From assembly GCF_018294505.1 (NCBI RefSeq), contig NC_057795.1, positions 233,799,035-233,863,034 of the forward strand: a DNA stretch of 64,000 nt, given 5' to 3'. Under the pieces are notes generated by a model. The model was not told where the DNA came from and made no database searches. It worked only from the letters and a program-made list of their open reading frames with translations. This DNA is from Triticum aestivum (Eukaryota; Streptophyta; Magnoliopsida; Poales; Poaceae). Positions 10,399-20,974 of the stretch are shown piece after piece. Both the position numbers and the translations under genes were made by a program. Each line of letters opens with the position of its first letter. The first letter of the stretch is position 1.

Positions 10399-13300
10399 GA
10401 GGGTGACAGAGCTGGACAAGAAGCAAAGGGGAGACGTCGTCTTCTTCCCGTTGCATCTTGACGGTGATGTGCTGCAGGCAAAGTATGGATACTTGTGGGG
10501 GAGAGAGATCCCGAAGGGGCATGGCGCTCCCAAGGTTCTGGCGGAGGGGAAGGAGGACCCGCCAAATTCATACAGATTTTTCTGCGCATATTTCATCTGC
10601 GGTCTCTGCCCTCCCTTCTCGGATTTTCTTGAGGCAATGATGGTGGTCTACGGGTTCCACCTCTTGGATTTCGCGCTGAATGCAATGGCGTGCATGGCGA
10701 TCTTCACCCACTTGTGCAGGAATGTTGTTGGGGTTGCCCCCAATGTTGATCTGTTCAGGCACTACTTCGTCCCGCGGGTGGAAAACAAAAATCACCGCTT
10801 AGGGAATATAAGTTGGATGCCACGGGTAGTGCCGGGGGAGAACTAGCATTACATCTCTAGCCAACAACGCAACAAATGGGAGGAGTGGAGGGGAGACTGA
10901 CATTGGATCCAAGATGAGGAGGCCCCTGAATTCTACCAGGCACGAATGGAATGCCTTGAGCGCGACAATGCATGGAGGGTATTTGGCCTTACCGAGGATA
11001 GGCTCTGCCCGGCAATAAACAAGATCACCCATCTGAAGACTGCCGCGCTGACCGTCGAGCATGTAGGGGCAGATTTCCTCCTTCGTCGCATCGCTACTCT
11101 GCAGAAAAGAGACAGATTCACCTGGGAGTATGGAGATGCTGGGGATAGGATGAGATTGCTTCCTAGCCTAGCAAACAACCTGACAGTTTATGGCCATGCC
11201 TGGTTGTGTGATCAGCTATTCGACCATTCTAGGTTGTTCAAGCTGCCGACAAACATCATCCCACTGAATATCAATTCCGCCCAGGACCAGATCTTGAATG
11301 GATGCTGAACTGCAATGCCCATGGAGTTTCGAGTGACTGGCAGTTGCCCATGCTCAATGAAGAGCTGGAATGGTCCTCCGCCCTAGTAGAAAGGGCTATG
11401 AATGTGGAAGCTAGAGTGTACAAGCAAACCTCGAAGGTGGAGGTGGCGTACATTAAGAAGCGGCTTGAAGAAGACATGGCGTCCCGAGCTGCGGCAGCAG
11501 CAATGACAAAGGCCGGAAAGGCAGCAAAAGGAAGAGGGAAAGCTAGAGATGAGAGCTCTTCCATGGCAGGGACGAGACGCAAGTCTTGAAGATGTTGCCG
11601 GGGAAGAGCATGCCAGGGGAGAGCCTGTCGGGAATGGACCCTCCGGAATCGAGGCTCTCTATGTTACAGCAGTAGAGGCCCTAGAGGAAGACGATGTTGA
11701 GGAGGTTGTGGTACCTGAAGAGGAGTGGCTCGCAGAAGGCCCTCAAGCCCCAAAGCCAGTCTTGGACTCACGCCCTCGCAAGCGGGCATCCCCTGATCCT
11801 GTGCCTGCTGCCAAGAGGGTGAAGGAGGTCACCTCCAAAATCAGTGTTCCTGAAGTCATGTGTCGGCATTCTCCTTGGCTCTCTGGAGCCACGACCCTCC
11901 CCGCCAAGCAGCCAACAGCTATGGAGGGAGACCTCAACAGCCAATCAAGTTCGAGATCTTCGCAGAGCTCGTGTTCATCGGAGCCCCTTGCACCCTGGCA
12001 GGTCTCGAAGCTATCAGAAAGCTCCACCCCTCCGCCCCAGTAGAGGAGTAGGGTGCCTTTGCCTCCCATGTACTTCCAGCTAAACTCCATACTTATTGAT
12101 GAAGAGTAAGAAGGAATTTCCACCTTTCCTTGTTGTGATTTCTGCATGTCACTTTGGTGCCGGGGGTGTTCTGGGTCCCCTGAATGAGCCTGAGGAAATC
12201 CCAGGTAGCACGTCTGGATCCGGGGTTGTGGTTGATAAGAAGATACCTCTCCAAACCATGGGCCCCCTCCCCGTGTTTGGCACCTCAATGGGGGTCCCGC
12301 CACCATGTTCGATCCATCTAACGCTGGTGCTCACGCAGCCTGGGCTTGGAGCCCCCGTCTCGTCAATGGAGATGAGCACAGGGCTTCACAAGAGCTTCAG
12401 CACATCCTGGCATCGATGTACCAAGAAGTCAAAGAGGTGGACAACTCGGTCATCGTGGCCATGGATTTATCCTTCATGGAGTCTGTGGCGGTGGGCCTCA
12501 ACGAGATGTGGGAGAGACACAGCCGGAAGTGGTAGGAGCTCAAGGAGTAGTGCCAGTCCGCCAACCAAGTGGACCAGAAGCTGAAAGAGAAAGGCGTCGA
12601 GCTACGTGACTGGCACGGCAAGCAGTTCCAGGTCCTCTCGAGGTAGCATGAGACAATCTTGATGGCGAGGGAGGACGTCATTGCTCGGGAGGCACGCTTG
12701 GTGGACTGCAAGGCACTTCTAGATGCTAGGGATCAGGAAATCTCTCTTCAGGAGGAGAGGCTTGAGGCTATCCTCCGCGCCAAGGATGAAGATCTGGAGA
12801 TCCTTGTTCGGCAGCGCACCAAGGAACTAGATGACAAGCACAAGGCCGCCCTGGATGCTCTAACTACTGACTCTGTTGCTCGAGTAAAGAAGCTTGCCGA
12901 TGAGCTTGCCTATGCCTCCACCACCAAGGTGGACCTTGACCGATAGGTGGCCGAACTGACGGAGAAGCTTGCCAGACATACCAAGGAGGTCTCGGCTCTC
13001 AAGGAGGAGGCGCAGAAAGCAGAGTCCCTCCTGAAGGACACGCAATCACAGCTCTCCTCCAAGAGCCAAGGCCTCGAAGTCGCCAATGGCACCATAAAAG
13101 ATCTGAAGGCCAGGATCAGCTCCTTGGAGGGCTCAATGGAATCCATCGAGGCCCAGGAGCAGCAGCTGTCAAAGGATCTAGACACCGCCAAGTGCCTCCG
13201 GAAGGATGTAGAGGACAAGCTGAAGAACCACTCTAGTCAAGTCGACCTCTGGATCAAAAGCTTGATCAACATCGCCGATCTCCTTACTGCTCAGACCACA

Positions 13301-13639
13301 ACGATGGGGATGGAGGGGCTGGTCTACTCGGCCAGCAAGCATGAGGCCCCTAGTGCTAATATAGGATTTTTCTTCAATGAGTTGATCGCCAAGCTGAAGA
13401 CGCATGAGGAGGGAAGAGCTGGTCGCTTCGAGGCTGAATACCGGAGGCTTGCCTGCAACTCCCTCTTCATGGTCCTGAGCAACATTGCTTGCCGCCACCC
13501 ATATCTCAACCTCACCAATGGTTTCAGGAAGCCGCCATGGGGTGCCGACGTTGCTGCCGCCGAGGAAAAGGCCACTCCCTTCGCCAACAGGGTTCTTGGC
13601 GTTCCCGTCGCCCTGCCGGGTCGCAAGGACCGGTCTTGA

Positions 13640-14786
13640 ATAAGACCCGCTACTGAGTTGTTTCTATAATAAAAAACAATGATGCATGTCCTGTGTTTAG
13701 ACATTATCATGTTGATGCATTATGTACAATCTACCACTTTTTCTTAGTCTGGAATGCGTGTTTATCCTTTTTGAGTTTTATCCATGTAGTGTTCACATGA
13801 TTGGTCTCTATGCATATTCAGGTTGCCTGCCGGTATCATATTGCCGCAATGGTCGTAAGGGTCTAGCCCTTAACACTTATTTTGGCATGAATGCGTCCCG
13901 GCAGGTTTTTCCTCAGTAGTTTCCTACGCAGCCACTCTTTCCACGAGAAGGCTTTGGACGGAACGAGGGTGCATAAAAGAATCTAGCAAATGTGCCATCT
14001 TGTGAAAGATTCCATCACATGAACACTTCAGCACTCAAAGGAATAAGCAAATGCAAATCCAAAAGAACCATAATAATGCAAGCATAACATGAACTTAGCT
14101 CTTATCTATGTCCCCATCTGTTCCCATTGGAAGCGGCTGCTTACTAAGCCCGCTTGCTCCGGGAAGGATGGTGTTGCACGTACATCAAATTCTATCTCCC
14201 GGTAAGGGTCGGCTAGAAGTGATTGTATCTTGTGAGCGGCACGTCAATATGCTAGGTATAGACAGTTCCCCCCTCCCATCCACACTTTTCTTGATCAATC
14301 TAACGACATTTGGCGCACAAGTCACACTAACACGACGGCCCCGCCGGAGCATGCTTACCGGGGCGTCAATCAATGTATTTGCGCCATTAATTTAGTCAGG
14401 ACTTCCCTAGGCAGGGTCAGCGCTGGACCAAGTACCGCGCGGGCTCATCGACGTAGATGATGCTAAACCCAAACTAGCTCGATTGTCAACAAGTGAGAGT
14501 GGCAGAGAGAGAGAGAGGTCTCGTACGCTCACGCACTGCTCCTTCCTTCCGAACAGTGTTGTAGGGCGTTCCTGCCGAACCGATCCATTTGGGGAGGCGT
14601 TGTTGCCCTCTTTGGTCGCTTCCATTGCTGCCGCGATCATGGCATGTGGAGATGACAGAGTGAGCGAGCTTGGCATGGAAGCAGTGCCGCTCTTCTGCTC
14701 CTGCCATCCCCTTGGGCGTCATGAGTGGTGACGCCGTTGGTGAATATGACGTGCAACCTACGCCCTCTGGGTTCGCGCAAGTGATC
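13640..14786. other. Element A leader region and 3' UTR of the antisense ORF
   Basis: No convincing protein is encoded here. The first part serves as 3' UTR of the plus-strand antisense ORF, with AATAAA at 13668-13673. The remainder is the leader after the primer-binding site in the element's own (minus) direction. A 114-codon minus frame at 14486-14830 overlaps the primer-binding site and matches nothing I know. Confidence 0.5.
13668..13673 (+). terminator. Polyadenylation-type signal after the antisense ORF
   Basis: AATAAA lies 29 bases after the stop codon of the plus-strand ORF of element A, where a plant polyadenylation signal would be expected. This supports independent expression of the antisense gene in the ancestor. 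Confidence 0.45.
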
Positions 14787-14805
14787 TCCCTACCTGGCAC
14801 ACCAA
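14787..14805 (-). other. Element A primer-binding region
   Basis: On the minus strand the bases just after the LTR read TCTTTGGTGTGCCAGGTAGG. The TGG start two to three bases inside the LTR end is where a tRNA primer pairs. I cannot assign the tRNA with certainty. Confidence 0.5.
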
Positions 14806-14808
14806 AGA

Positions 14809-15661
14809 TGTCGTGGGAAACCACGACCACCTATGGGACCATGAGCCCCTTTTGGTTCGGCAAGGGAATGGGCACGTTGCACAAAGAGGACACAAGCATA
14901 ACACATCATGGCAGAGATCACGCGAGACGTAAAACCCTACTCCTGCTTTGGTGGATTGATGGTGGAAAATGCAGTGTTCTTGCCCGACAGGGTTGCCTCG
15001 AGGCGAGACAGCTACACGCGTATGAATGTGCGAGGGTCCGAATCCTTTCTATGTCTGCCATGGGCCTCCTTATATAGCTCAAGCGGTCACCACAGTGGCA
15101 AATCAGTCTTTACATACTGATTAGATAGCAAACAATGCTATCATACCTAACTCTGCAGGCAGACAGAGCGCATTAAACAGCGTGCCCAGCAAGCTGTTTT
15201 TCCAGCTTTACGCTAGCATGCTTGACATGTCTCTGGACGGGTATCAGATGGAGGTATCTTCTGTAGGAAGTGGCTGCCATGTGTGAGGGAGCAGCCACTT
15301 AGTCACCTAGGAGCTTGACACTGCAATGATCGATGACTTGCATCGTTGTGAGTTGGTGCGGTGGAGTTGCTTGCCTCCGCGAGTCCTAGCAGGCCTGCCA
15401 CGATGATCTAGGGGGTTGCTTCCGGGGCAACCCCGTCCTCGCCAGGCTCGCCTGCTCGACAAGGGAGGTTTTTCCCTTAGTGATATATTGCCTTCTCTCG
15501 CTTGACTTGGTCTTCTCGAGCATCTCTCAGACTCTTTAAAGAGTTGATTCCTTCGTATTTGATCTGATTTTGGTGTTGTAATCTTGTCCTTAGGCTCGGT
15601 GGCTTGTTGTCAATGCATGAGTCAGGGGGAAAACATACACCCATGTATGTGTACCCCGACA
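14809..15661 (-). repeat. Element A LTR (5' LTR in element orientation)
   Basis: The 853-bp copy of 3268-4192 ends ACCCCGACA. It keeps a minus-strand TATA box (GCTATATAAGG, plus-strand positions about 15069-15078), which fits transcription of A on the minus strand. Confidence 0.88.
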
Positions 15662-16464
15662 CATACCATTTTCCGTATAACTCCAGGCAGTGAAATCTGT
15701 CATATCATGTTGCGAAAGTTGGATTGAAATAATCTATTGTGCATCAATGGGCCACATAGTTTGTCTAATCAGGTCTTCATCCCAATTATTGGAGGTAGGG
15801 TCAATCAAGTCACCCACTTTTGATAATAGTCGCCCCCCTTAGGGCTCACAATCTTCCTTGTGGCATAGTTTGGGATCCAGGCATCTTCCCAAATATTGTT
15901 GTTCTATCCATTCCCCACTCGCCAAATATAACCATGTTTCAGAGTAGTTATGCCTGCCATGATGCTGTACCGGGTGAAAGAAACACCATGATTTGGCTTG
16001 GACTTCATCAAATCGCCATCAGGATAGTACCTGGTCCTCAGAAATAGCACACAGGGAATCAGGATTATCAATGAGACGACATGCCTGTTTGTCGAGTAAA
16101 GCCAGGTTGAAACAGTGGATACCACAGAATCCCATTCCTCCTTGGCCATCCAGTGCATCCTCCTCTGGTTCTCCTTGTCTCCCCACCAAAAATGTGCAAT
16201 CGCGTCAATGATTCCTTTACAGATTTTTTAGGAATTTTAAAGACCAGCACTGCATAGGTAGGTATGGCTTGGATCACAGCCTTGAGCAGGATCTCCTTTC
16301 CCCCGGCTAACAGTAATTTTTCCTTCCAACCACTAATTTTCTTAACAATTCATTCAATCAGAAATTTAAAGCATTCTGTTTTATCAACACCCACCTTTGC
16401 TGGCAAGCCCAAGTATTTATCATTCATTGCCTCTGTCATTATACTCAGTGTTGTACACATTTTT
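15662..16464 (-). mobile_element. Framework LINE, piece 2 (RT thumb to zf-RVT)
   Basis: Minus-strand translation shows the typical L1 stretch after the RT palm: CTTLSIMTEAMNDKYLGLP, KISGWKEKLLLAGGKE, QAIPTYAVLVFKIPK, a WWGD/HWMAKEEW block, and then the start of zf-RVT joining piece 1. A frameshift or stop interrupts it. Its upstream edge at 16464 is the insertion point of element C. The frame continues at 35487 (EIREQ joined to MCTTL) when C and one TSD are removed. Confidence 0.85.
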
Positions 16465-16756
16465 TGATGCGGAGCATCCCACGTTCATCCCCATGTACAC
16501 TCCCACTACTCCCCAAGCCCCAAGTGGACATATGACGAGACCTCGAACATACGCCATTGGACACAAGGTGAACTCGCTCCTCTCCGAACCATCACTTTCT
16601 ACGTGTGAGATATGGCTACTACCTCCAACGTGTGTTCTATGCATGATCAGGTACTTGGAGGAAAGCCACGAAGCCACCACATCCAACGGAACAGCTAGCG
16701 AGGACGCCAAGTACAAGGACCCAGAGAAGAAGCTGCGCGAAGCTACAGCCACCGGA

Positions 16757-17030
16757 CGACCGGCCCAGCTCGGACGTCCGGCCCCTGAGGACCCGAGCCG
16801 AATCCACGGACGACCGGAGCCACCGGACGTCCGACGACTCCCAGTGCCCGGACGACCGCCAGACACCGGACGTCCGACACTCTCCTGTGCCCGGACGACC
16901 GACGCCGGCCGAACGTCCGACACCACCTGTCCAGAGCCAAAACACTGGACGTCCGACATGCACCGGACGACCGGACCCTCGCGAGCCACCGGACGTCCGG
17001 TACCTGTCGAACGTCCGACGCCTGTGCGCT
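16757..17030. repeat. Palindromic microrepeat array in the C LTR
   Basis: Twelve copies of GGACGACCG or GGACGTCCG (some GAACGTCCG) lie about 20-28 bases apart, largely alternating between the A and T versions in the first eight. CGGACGTCCG is a perfect palindrome. The same array is at about 24010-24283 in the 3' LTR, and nine further boxes lie in the leader at 17810-17975. Confidence 0.85.
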
Positions 17031-17087
17031 GCCATGTGTTGGGCCACAACCCATGTACCCCTTCACTTACCCCTTCGTGGCCCTAGA

Positions 17088-17097
17088 CTATATATAC
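17088..17097 (+). promoter_or_regulatory. TATA box of element C LTR
   Basis: CTATATATAC lies about 60 bases after the microrepeat array and is repeated at 24348-24357 in the 3' LTR. It is the probable promoter for element transcription. Confidence 0.65.
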
Positions 17098-17502
17098 TCC
17101 TCCACCTCCTCCTAGTTAGGTTTAGCGTTGATTTAGCTCAAGTTAGAGATAGAGCTTTGCTCATCCATCGGATCTCCTCCTCGTGAGAGACCACGGCCTC
17201 CTCGGAGAAGATCCTATCGGATTCAAGACCCCCTCGTGGGAAGATCCCCTTGTGGATTCAAGACCTCCTCAAGGAGAAGATCGGTTACCTTTGTATCCTT
17301 ACCTTTGTTGATTGTGGATCATATGTATCTCTTTGTGTTCGGTGATCTAGCACTTGTGTGATTGATTCCTTGTTGGTTGAGTGATTTCCCTCTCGTTTCC
17401 TCCGTGTTTCCCTTTGTGCTTCCGCGTGTTCTTCGTGATTCCCCGTAGGATCCACTCCAAACGTGAAAGATCGTCCACATAGGGTTCCACCCTACATCAT
17501 CT

Positions 17503-17515
17503 TGGTATCATGAGC
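17503..17515 (+). other. Element C primer-binding site (initiator tRNA-Met-like)
   Basis: TGGTATCATGAGC starts three bases after the LTR end. It matches the initiator-Met site TGGTATCAGAGC except for one inserted or changed position. Element E has the identical version at 49765-49777. Confidence 0.75.
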
Positions 17516-17809
17516 CACGTTGATCACGTTTTAGGAACCCCTACCCCTCTTTTTCTAGCTTGATTTTGTTGTGTTCTTCCCTAAATCCGAAAATCCCTAC
17601 CAAAAATAGCCCCAATTTTTTTTGTGATTTGTTGGTTTGATGATGTTTTGTTGATTTTGATCCATGGATTTGCTTGGTTTCGAGTGGATCTAGCATTTCC
17701 CCAAGTTTTCCCATCTTTAATCCACGAAATCCCGCGAATTTTGACCCCGAAATCACCAATTTCCTCCCAAAATCGCGTCCCGGATCTGAAATTTTGCGTT
17801 GACTCCGAC

Positions 17810-17975
17810 CCACCGGACGACCGGAGTTTTACGGACGTCCGGACCCCCTGGAACGACCGGACGTCCGACCTTTTCCGGATGACCGGAACCTCTAACCCAA
17901 ACCGAATTTACGGATTTCCGACATTTCCGGACGTCCGACGCCCCGGACATCCGACCTTTCCGGACGTCCGTAACC
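17810..17975. repeat. Palindromic microrepeats in the C leader
   Basis: Nine boxes related to GGACG(A/T)CCG (for example ggacgaccgg, ggacgtccgg, ggatgaccgg, ggacatccga) are spread over 165 bases, outside the LTR but of the same type. Confidence 0.8.
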
Positions 17976-18247
17976 TGTAGATATTGACTTCGGCTGATTC
18001 TTGTTTCGGCCATAACTAATTCATCCTAACTCCGATTTCGATGTTCTTTAGCTCGTTTTGAAGCTCTTGACATCCCCCTTCCCACAAAAATACCACAAAC
18101 ATCATTTGACTCCATAAAATTTTTGGAACGTTGGCATCATTGCCTAGGCCTTCCACCATATCATCCGCATAGCCACCACCGACTTCCGCAACCTAACCCA
18201 TTTTGTTCACCATAGCATTAGTGGTTGGTTGAGTAGTGATTTGAGTC

Positions 18248-18274
18248 TCCTAAGGTGTTTCGGCTACTTAGGGA
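18248..18274 (+). repeat. Leader hairpin repeat, copy 1
   Basis: TCCTAAG, then tgtttcggcta, then CTTAGGGA can form a 6-7-bp stem with a short loop. Copies 2 and 3 are at 18393-18419 and 18553-18579 with identical loops, and element E has one at 50343-50368. A role in RNA packaging, dimerisation or translation control is possible, but only the repeat itself is visible. Confidence 0.6.
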
Positions 18275-18392
18275 TAATTGCTTCTTCATCAACCACCACC
18301 GCCACTTCCGCATAAGCGTGCCCACCATACACTTCCGCCACCACCAACTTAACCCAATTTTGTTTGAGCTTGTTTGAGTTGTGGCTTGTGTC

Positions 18393-18419
18393 TCCTAAGG
18401 TGTTTCGGCTACTTAGGGA
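18393..18419 (+). repeat. Leader hairpin repeat, copy 2
   Basis: Identical over the 27-base hairpin to copy 1, about 145 bases downstream. The surrounding 'cttccgcca.ccacc' text also recurs. Confidence 0.6.
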
Positions 18420-18552
18420 CGGCAACTTCAACTCGGAGACGTATATAGCCATCATTCCACTTCCGCATTGCCAAGTGCAAACCACCACCGCATTCCCGCT
18501 ACCACCATTTGACATTTGACATTTGAGATTTTGAGTTCGCGGTTTTTCCGTT

Positions 18553-18579
18553 TCCTAAGGTGTTTCGGCTACTTAGGGA
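18553..18579 (+). repeat. Leader hairpin repeat, copy 3
   Basis: Third identical hairpin, about 160 bases after copy 2. Confidence 0.6.
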
Positions 18580-19525
18580 CGAGTCTCCATCATCTTGGTA
18601 TCTACATCAAGAACACCGCCACTCATCATCGCAAAGGACGGTAACCTCGACGACACCATTGTACATTCCCCTTGCAAATTGCATTGATAACCCCTAGCCC
18701 ATTTTGCGTTACTTGCCTATCGAGATTAGCCATTTGAGTATTGCCGGCAACGTTACTTGTGCACATTAGTGATCATACTTCCCATTGCATACATACCATA
18801 TCATATTGGTATCATATCTTGTGTCACAAGTTTGTTCCCGTATATACACAATTGCTATCTTGGTTTGTGCATTATGCAAAAGTGGCCATAGAAAAAAAAA
18901 GAAAAAAATAAAGCTTTTAAGCAAAAGAAAGAGAGCAAAGAAGCTTGTAAGCAAGTGCCATAGCATCATACCACATTGCACATAAGATTGTCATATCCGA
19001 TCATCTTGGATCATCTTGAGAGAAACACCGGGAACCATACATACATAGCATACTTCGGATAGAAAGTTTATCCATTTTGCATCTTATAGGTTGTGCACAA
19101 GTGTCGTATCCGCCTATTGAGCAATCGTTCTAGCGTCTCTCTTGAGTTGTGCAACACGAGCGTTTTCCGAGGATTCCACATTTTGTGCTCATTCCTTGGT
19201 TGCACGACCGCATTTATCTATCCGTGTGTGTGTTTCCGTGTACCTTTCATTGCTATTGGTCCATTTGTTTCACTTGCGAATTTGTGAATCTCTTTCAACA
19301 TTATTGACTCTTGCTAACATTTTGCATCAAATTTTTGTGCCACTATCCTCACCGAGCTCCTCCATAAGCTTTACTTGTGTAGGTGTGAGAACCGACAAGG
19401 ATTGGTACCAATAGTGCTATTTCATTGTCCGCATTTGAGTGAACTTGATTCATTGTCAACATCGGTCAAGGTACATTGGTATAAGTTCTTCTCTTTCTCC
19501 CACTCATATTTGCTCGAGTTTTGTG

Positions 19526-20974
19526 ATGGATAGGCAAGGCATTTCCTCTCCGGTCCTCGACAACAACGACGGCGTGAACAACTACATCACCAAAGCGTCT
19601 ATCTTCGATCTACAACGACAAGTGCAAGGCACACAATCAAGATTGCGAGAGCACATCGAGAAGAAGCTTGCCGCACATAAAGAGGAGCAAGATGCAAGGA
19701 TGGAGGAGATTAGAGACTTGATCAAGTATACTTCCCCTTCGCCATCTTCAAGGCGGCAGCAACCAAGTCGATCATCTTCGGAACGCAAACAAGATGCAAG
19801 CGCAAGTCGTCCAAGTCAACATCTACATGGCGACCACCATCACATTCGTGATCAACATCGTCATGAAGGGCAAGTCACCTCCAAGCATTATGTGCATGAC
19901 GACGACGAACACCAACGAGCTCAAGCACGACAATGACACCATCATCATGAAGATGCTCCACAAGCGCAAATGCACAAGTACCAACACGCTAAGTCCAAGC
20001 TTCAAGAGCACAAAAGAAGACCGCGAGACGACCACTACCTAGACGGCGCTACGGCTACCACCACCACTTTGGCATCTTCGCCAAATGCTATCAAGGCATC
20101 TTCGCCTTTGGACGTACGACATCTTCGCCTACTTCCCATGAGTACGCCTACAACGACTTCATCAAGTCCAAGGCGACCACCTACGAGAGAGGGCGACACT
20201 TCCAGCTTCGGAAGCCCCCCAAGGAAGATGGCCAAGCATAGGAAATTCCCTTCGGTCATGGAGACGAGCTACGAGGTGCCACATCATATGGGCCTCCAAC
20301 AACAAGACGGCGACAAGATGGTCGAGCAAGGACCATCCCCTTCGACTATGGCGACGAGCGTGAACCTCTTCAACAACATCAAGACGGCGCCCACATTGGA
20401 CTCCTACTCTGAGTCAAGCTACGCGACCGCGCATGGAGACATTTGCACCTACATCTCTCCGACACCCACATATGAAGAGATGCCCCAAGTTCCATGTGAG
20501 GAGAGCCACCACCACATGAGTGACATGAGTGACTCCACCATACGTGACATTGAGAGCATTTCCTATGAGAGGATGAGTGTGACCACCACTAGCCCCACAC
20601 ATGAGAGCATCCCACACATCCTATGTGAGGTTGAGCGCCATTTGAGTGACTCCACCAACCATATGAGTGAGAGCATCCTTGAGGGAGTGAGTGAGCCACA
20701 ACACTTAGTGAGTGAGGTAGTTGAGATGGCATGTGAGGCCACTATGATTTCTAACGACTTAACCTCTACTCCTAGTGTTTTTTCTTCTTTGGTGCTAGGT
20801 CTCCTACATGACGACATGCCTACCCTCGACGAGTCCATCCCTCCAATGGGAAAACCAATGGCCATGGTGGATAATGATGCACCCCCACATGGTTCCATCA
20901 AGATGAAGATGACAACGAGTGGATCTTCAACACCTCACCTACAACACATGAGCGACGCTCCAAAGGTAACATAG
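19526..20974 (+). pseudogene. Element C gag-like frame, one internal stop
   Basis: ATG at 19526 (MDRQGISSPVLDNNDG) matches the start of the E gag (MDRPHSSANPLLEEQGGDN). The start is followed by a coiled-coil stretch and a His/Arg/Ser-rich tail. A TGA at 19934-19936, plausibly a decayed CGA, is the only stop before 20974. The retrotransposon gag core present in E (WxxxxxxW-type region) is missing, so a deletion is likely. The C-terminal third repeats acidic Met/Ser words (HMSDMSDSTI, HLSDSTNHMSES) and ends KVT at 20974. Its last 97 bases overlap the large ORF in the -1 frame. Confidence 0.7.

Larger units (their letters stand above)
4585..13639 (+). pseudogene. Antisense ORF of element A, Transposase_28-like ('putative gypsy type transposon'), interrupted and decayed
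   Basis: ATG at 4585 opens a Lys-rich start (MGKKTAANGK) that is cut after about 25 codons by element B and resumes in frame at 10404. The next part (VTELDKKQRG, then a hydrophobic 'FFCAYFICGLCPPFSDFLEAM' region and RHYFVPRVE) resembles the N-terminal domain of plant proteins filed as 'putative gypsy type transposon' (Pfam PF04195). Later come an acidic and basic linker (11549-12043), a probable intron region (about 12040-12300), a long coiled coil (12660-13230) and a C-terminal helical domain ending GRKDRS at 13639. In-frame stops (for example near 12533, 12547, 12645 and 12944) and frame changes make it dead. Element F carries a homologue, also antisense. The biochemical role of this family is unknown to me. 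Confidence 0.75.
3268..15661 (-). mobile_element. Element A: non-autonomous LTR retrotransposon (minus) carrying an antisense ORF
   Basis: Two direct LTRs (3268-4192 and 14809-15661) bound the element, with 5-bp flanks catat (3263-3267) and catac (15662-15666), a TSD with one change. Orientation is minus. Read on the minus strand, the LTR begins TGTCGGGGTACA, is preceded by a CTCAGGCCCGGGGGCTTC polypurine tract at 4193-4210, and ends next to a primer-binding region at about 14787-14805. No gag, protease, RT or integrase is present. The only sizeable gene is on the plus strand, antisense to the element, and is itself split by element B. A is therefore a non-autonomous element mobilised in trans. 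It sits in the zf-RVT region of the framework LINE. Confidence 0.88.
16465..17499 (+). repeat. Element C 5' LTR
   Basis: The 1,035-bp LTR opens TGATGCGGAGCATCCC and ends CACCCTACATCA. It contains twelve GGACG(A/T)CCG-type boxes (16757-17030) and a TATA box, CTATATATAC, at 17088-17097. Open frames across the box array, on both strands, are side effects of GC-rich repetition. Confidence 0.9.
17516..19525 (+). other. Element C long leader with microrepeats and three hairpins
   Basis: No protein is encoded in this 2-kb stretch. It holds nine GGACGTCCG-like boxes (17810-17975), three copies of a CCTAAG...CTTAGG hairpin (18248-18274, 18393-18419, 18553-18579), and an A-rich 'gaaaaaaaaagaaaaaaataaag' run near 18890. 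The gag-like ATG follows at 19526. Element E has the same order of parts in 49778-51215. Confidence 0.7.

Noticed and set aside
11743..12306. Minus-strand 187-codon frame in element A
   Set aside because: Shadow of the plus-strand linker region of the Transposase_28-like ORF; no homologous frame in F.
16757..17030. Evenly spaced short repeats suggestive of a CRISPR array
   Set aside because: The repeats are only 9-10 bp, imperfect, with alternating versions and spacers of variable length, in a plant retrotransposon LTR.
16420..17049. Several overlapping frames of 100-230 codons on both strands of the C LTR (also 23698-24346)
   Set aside because: They lie in an LTR and arise from GC-rich palindromic boxes; all frames stay open together, and nothing resembles a protein domain.
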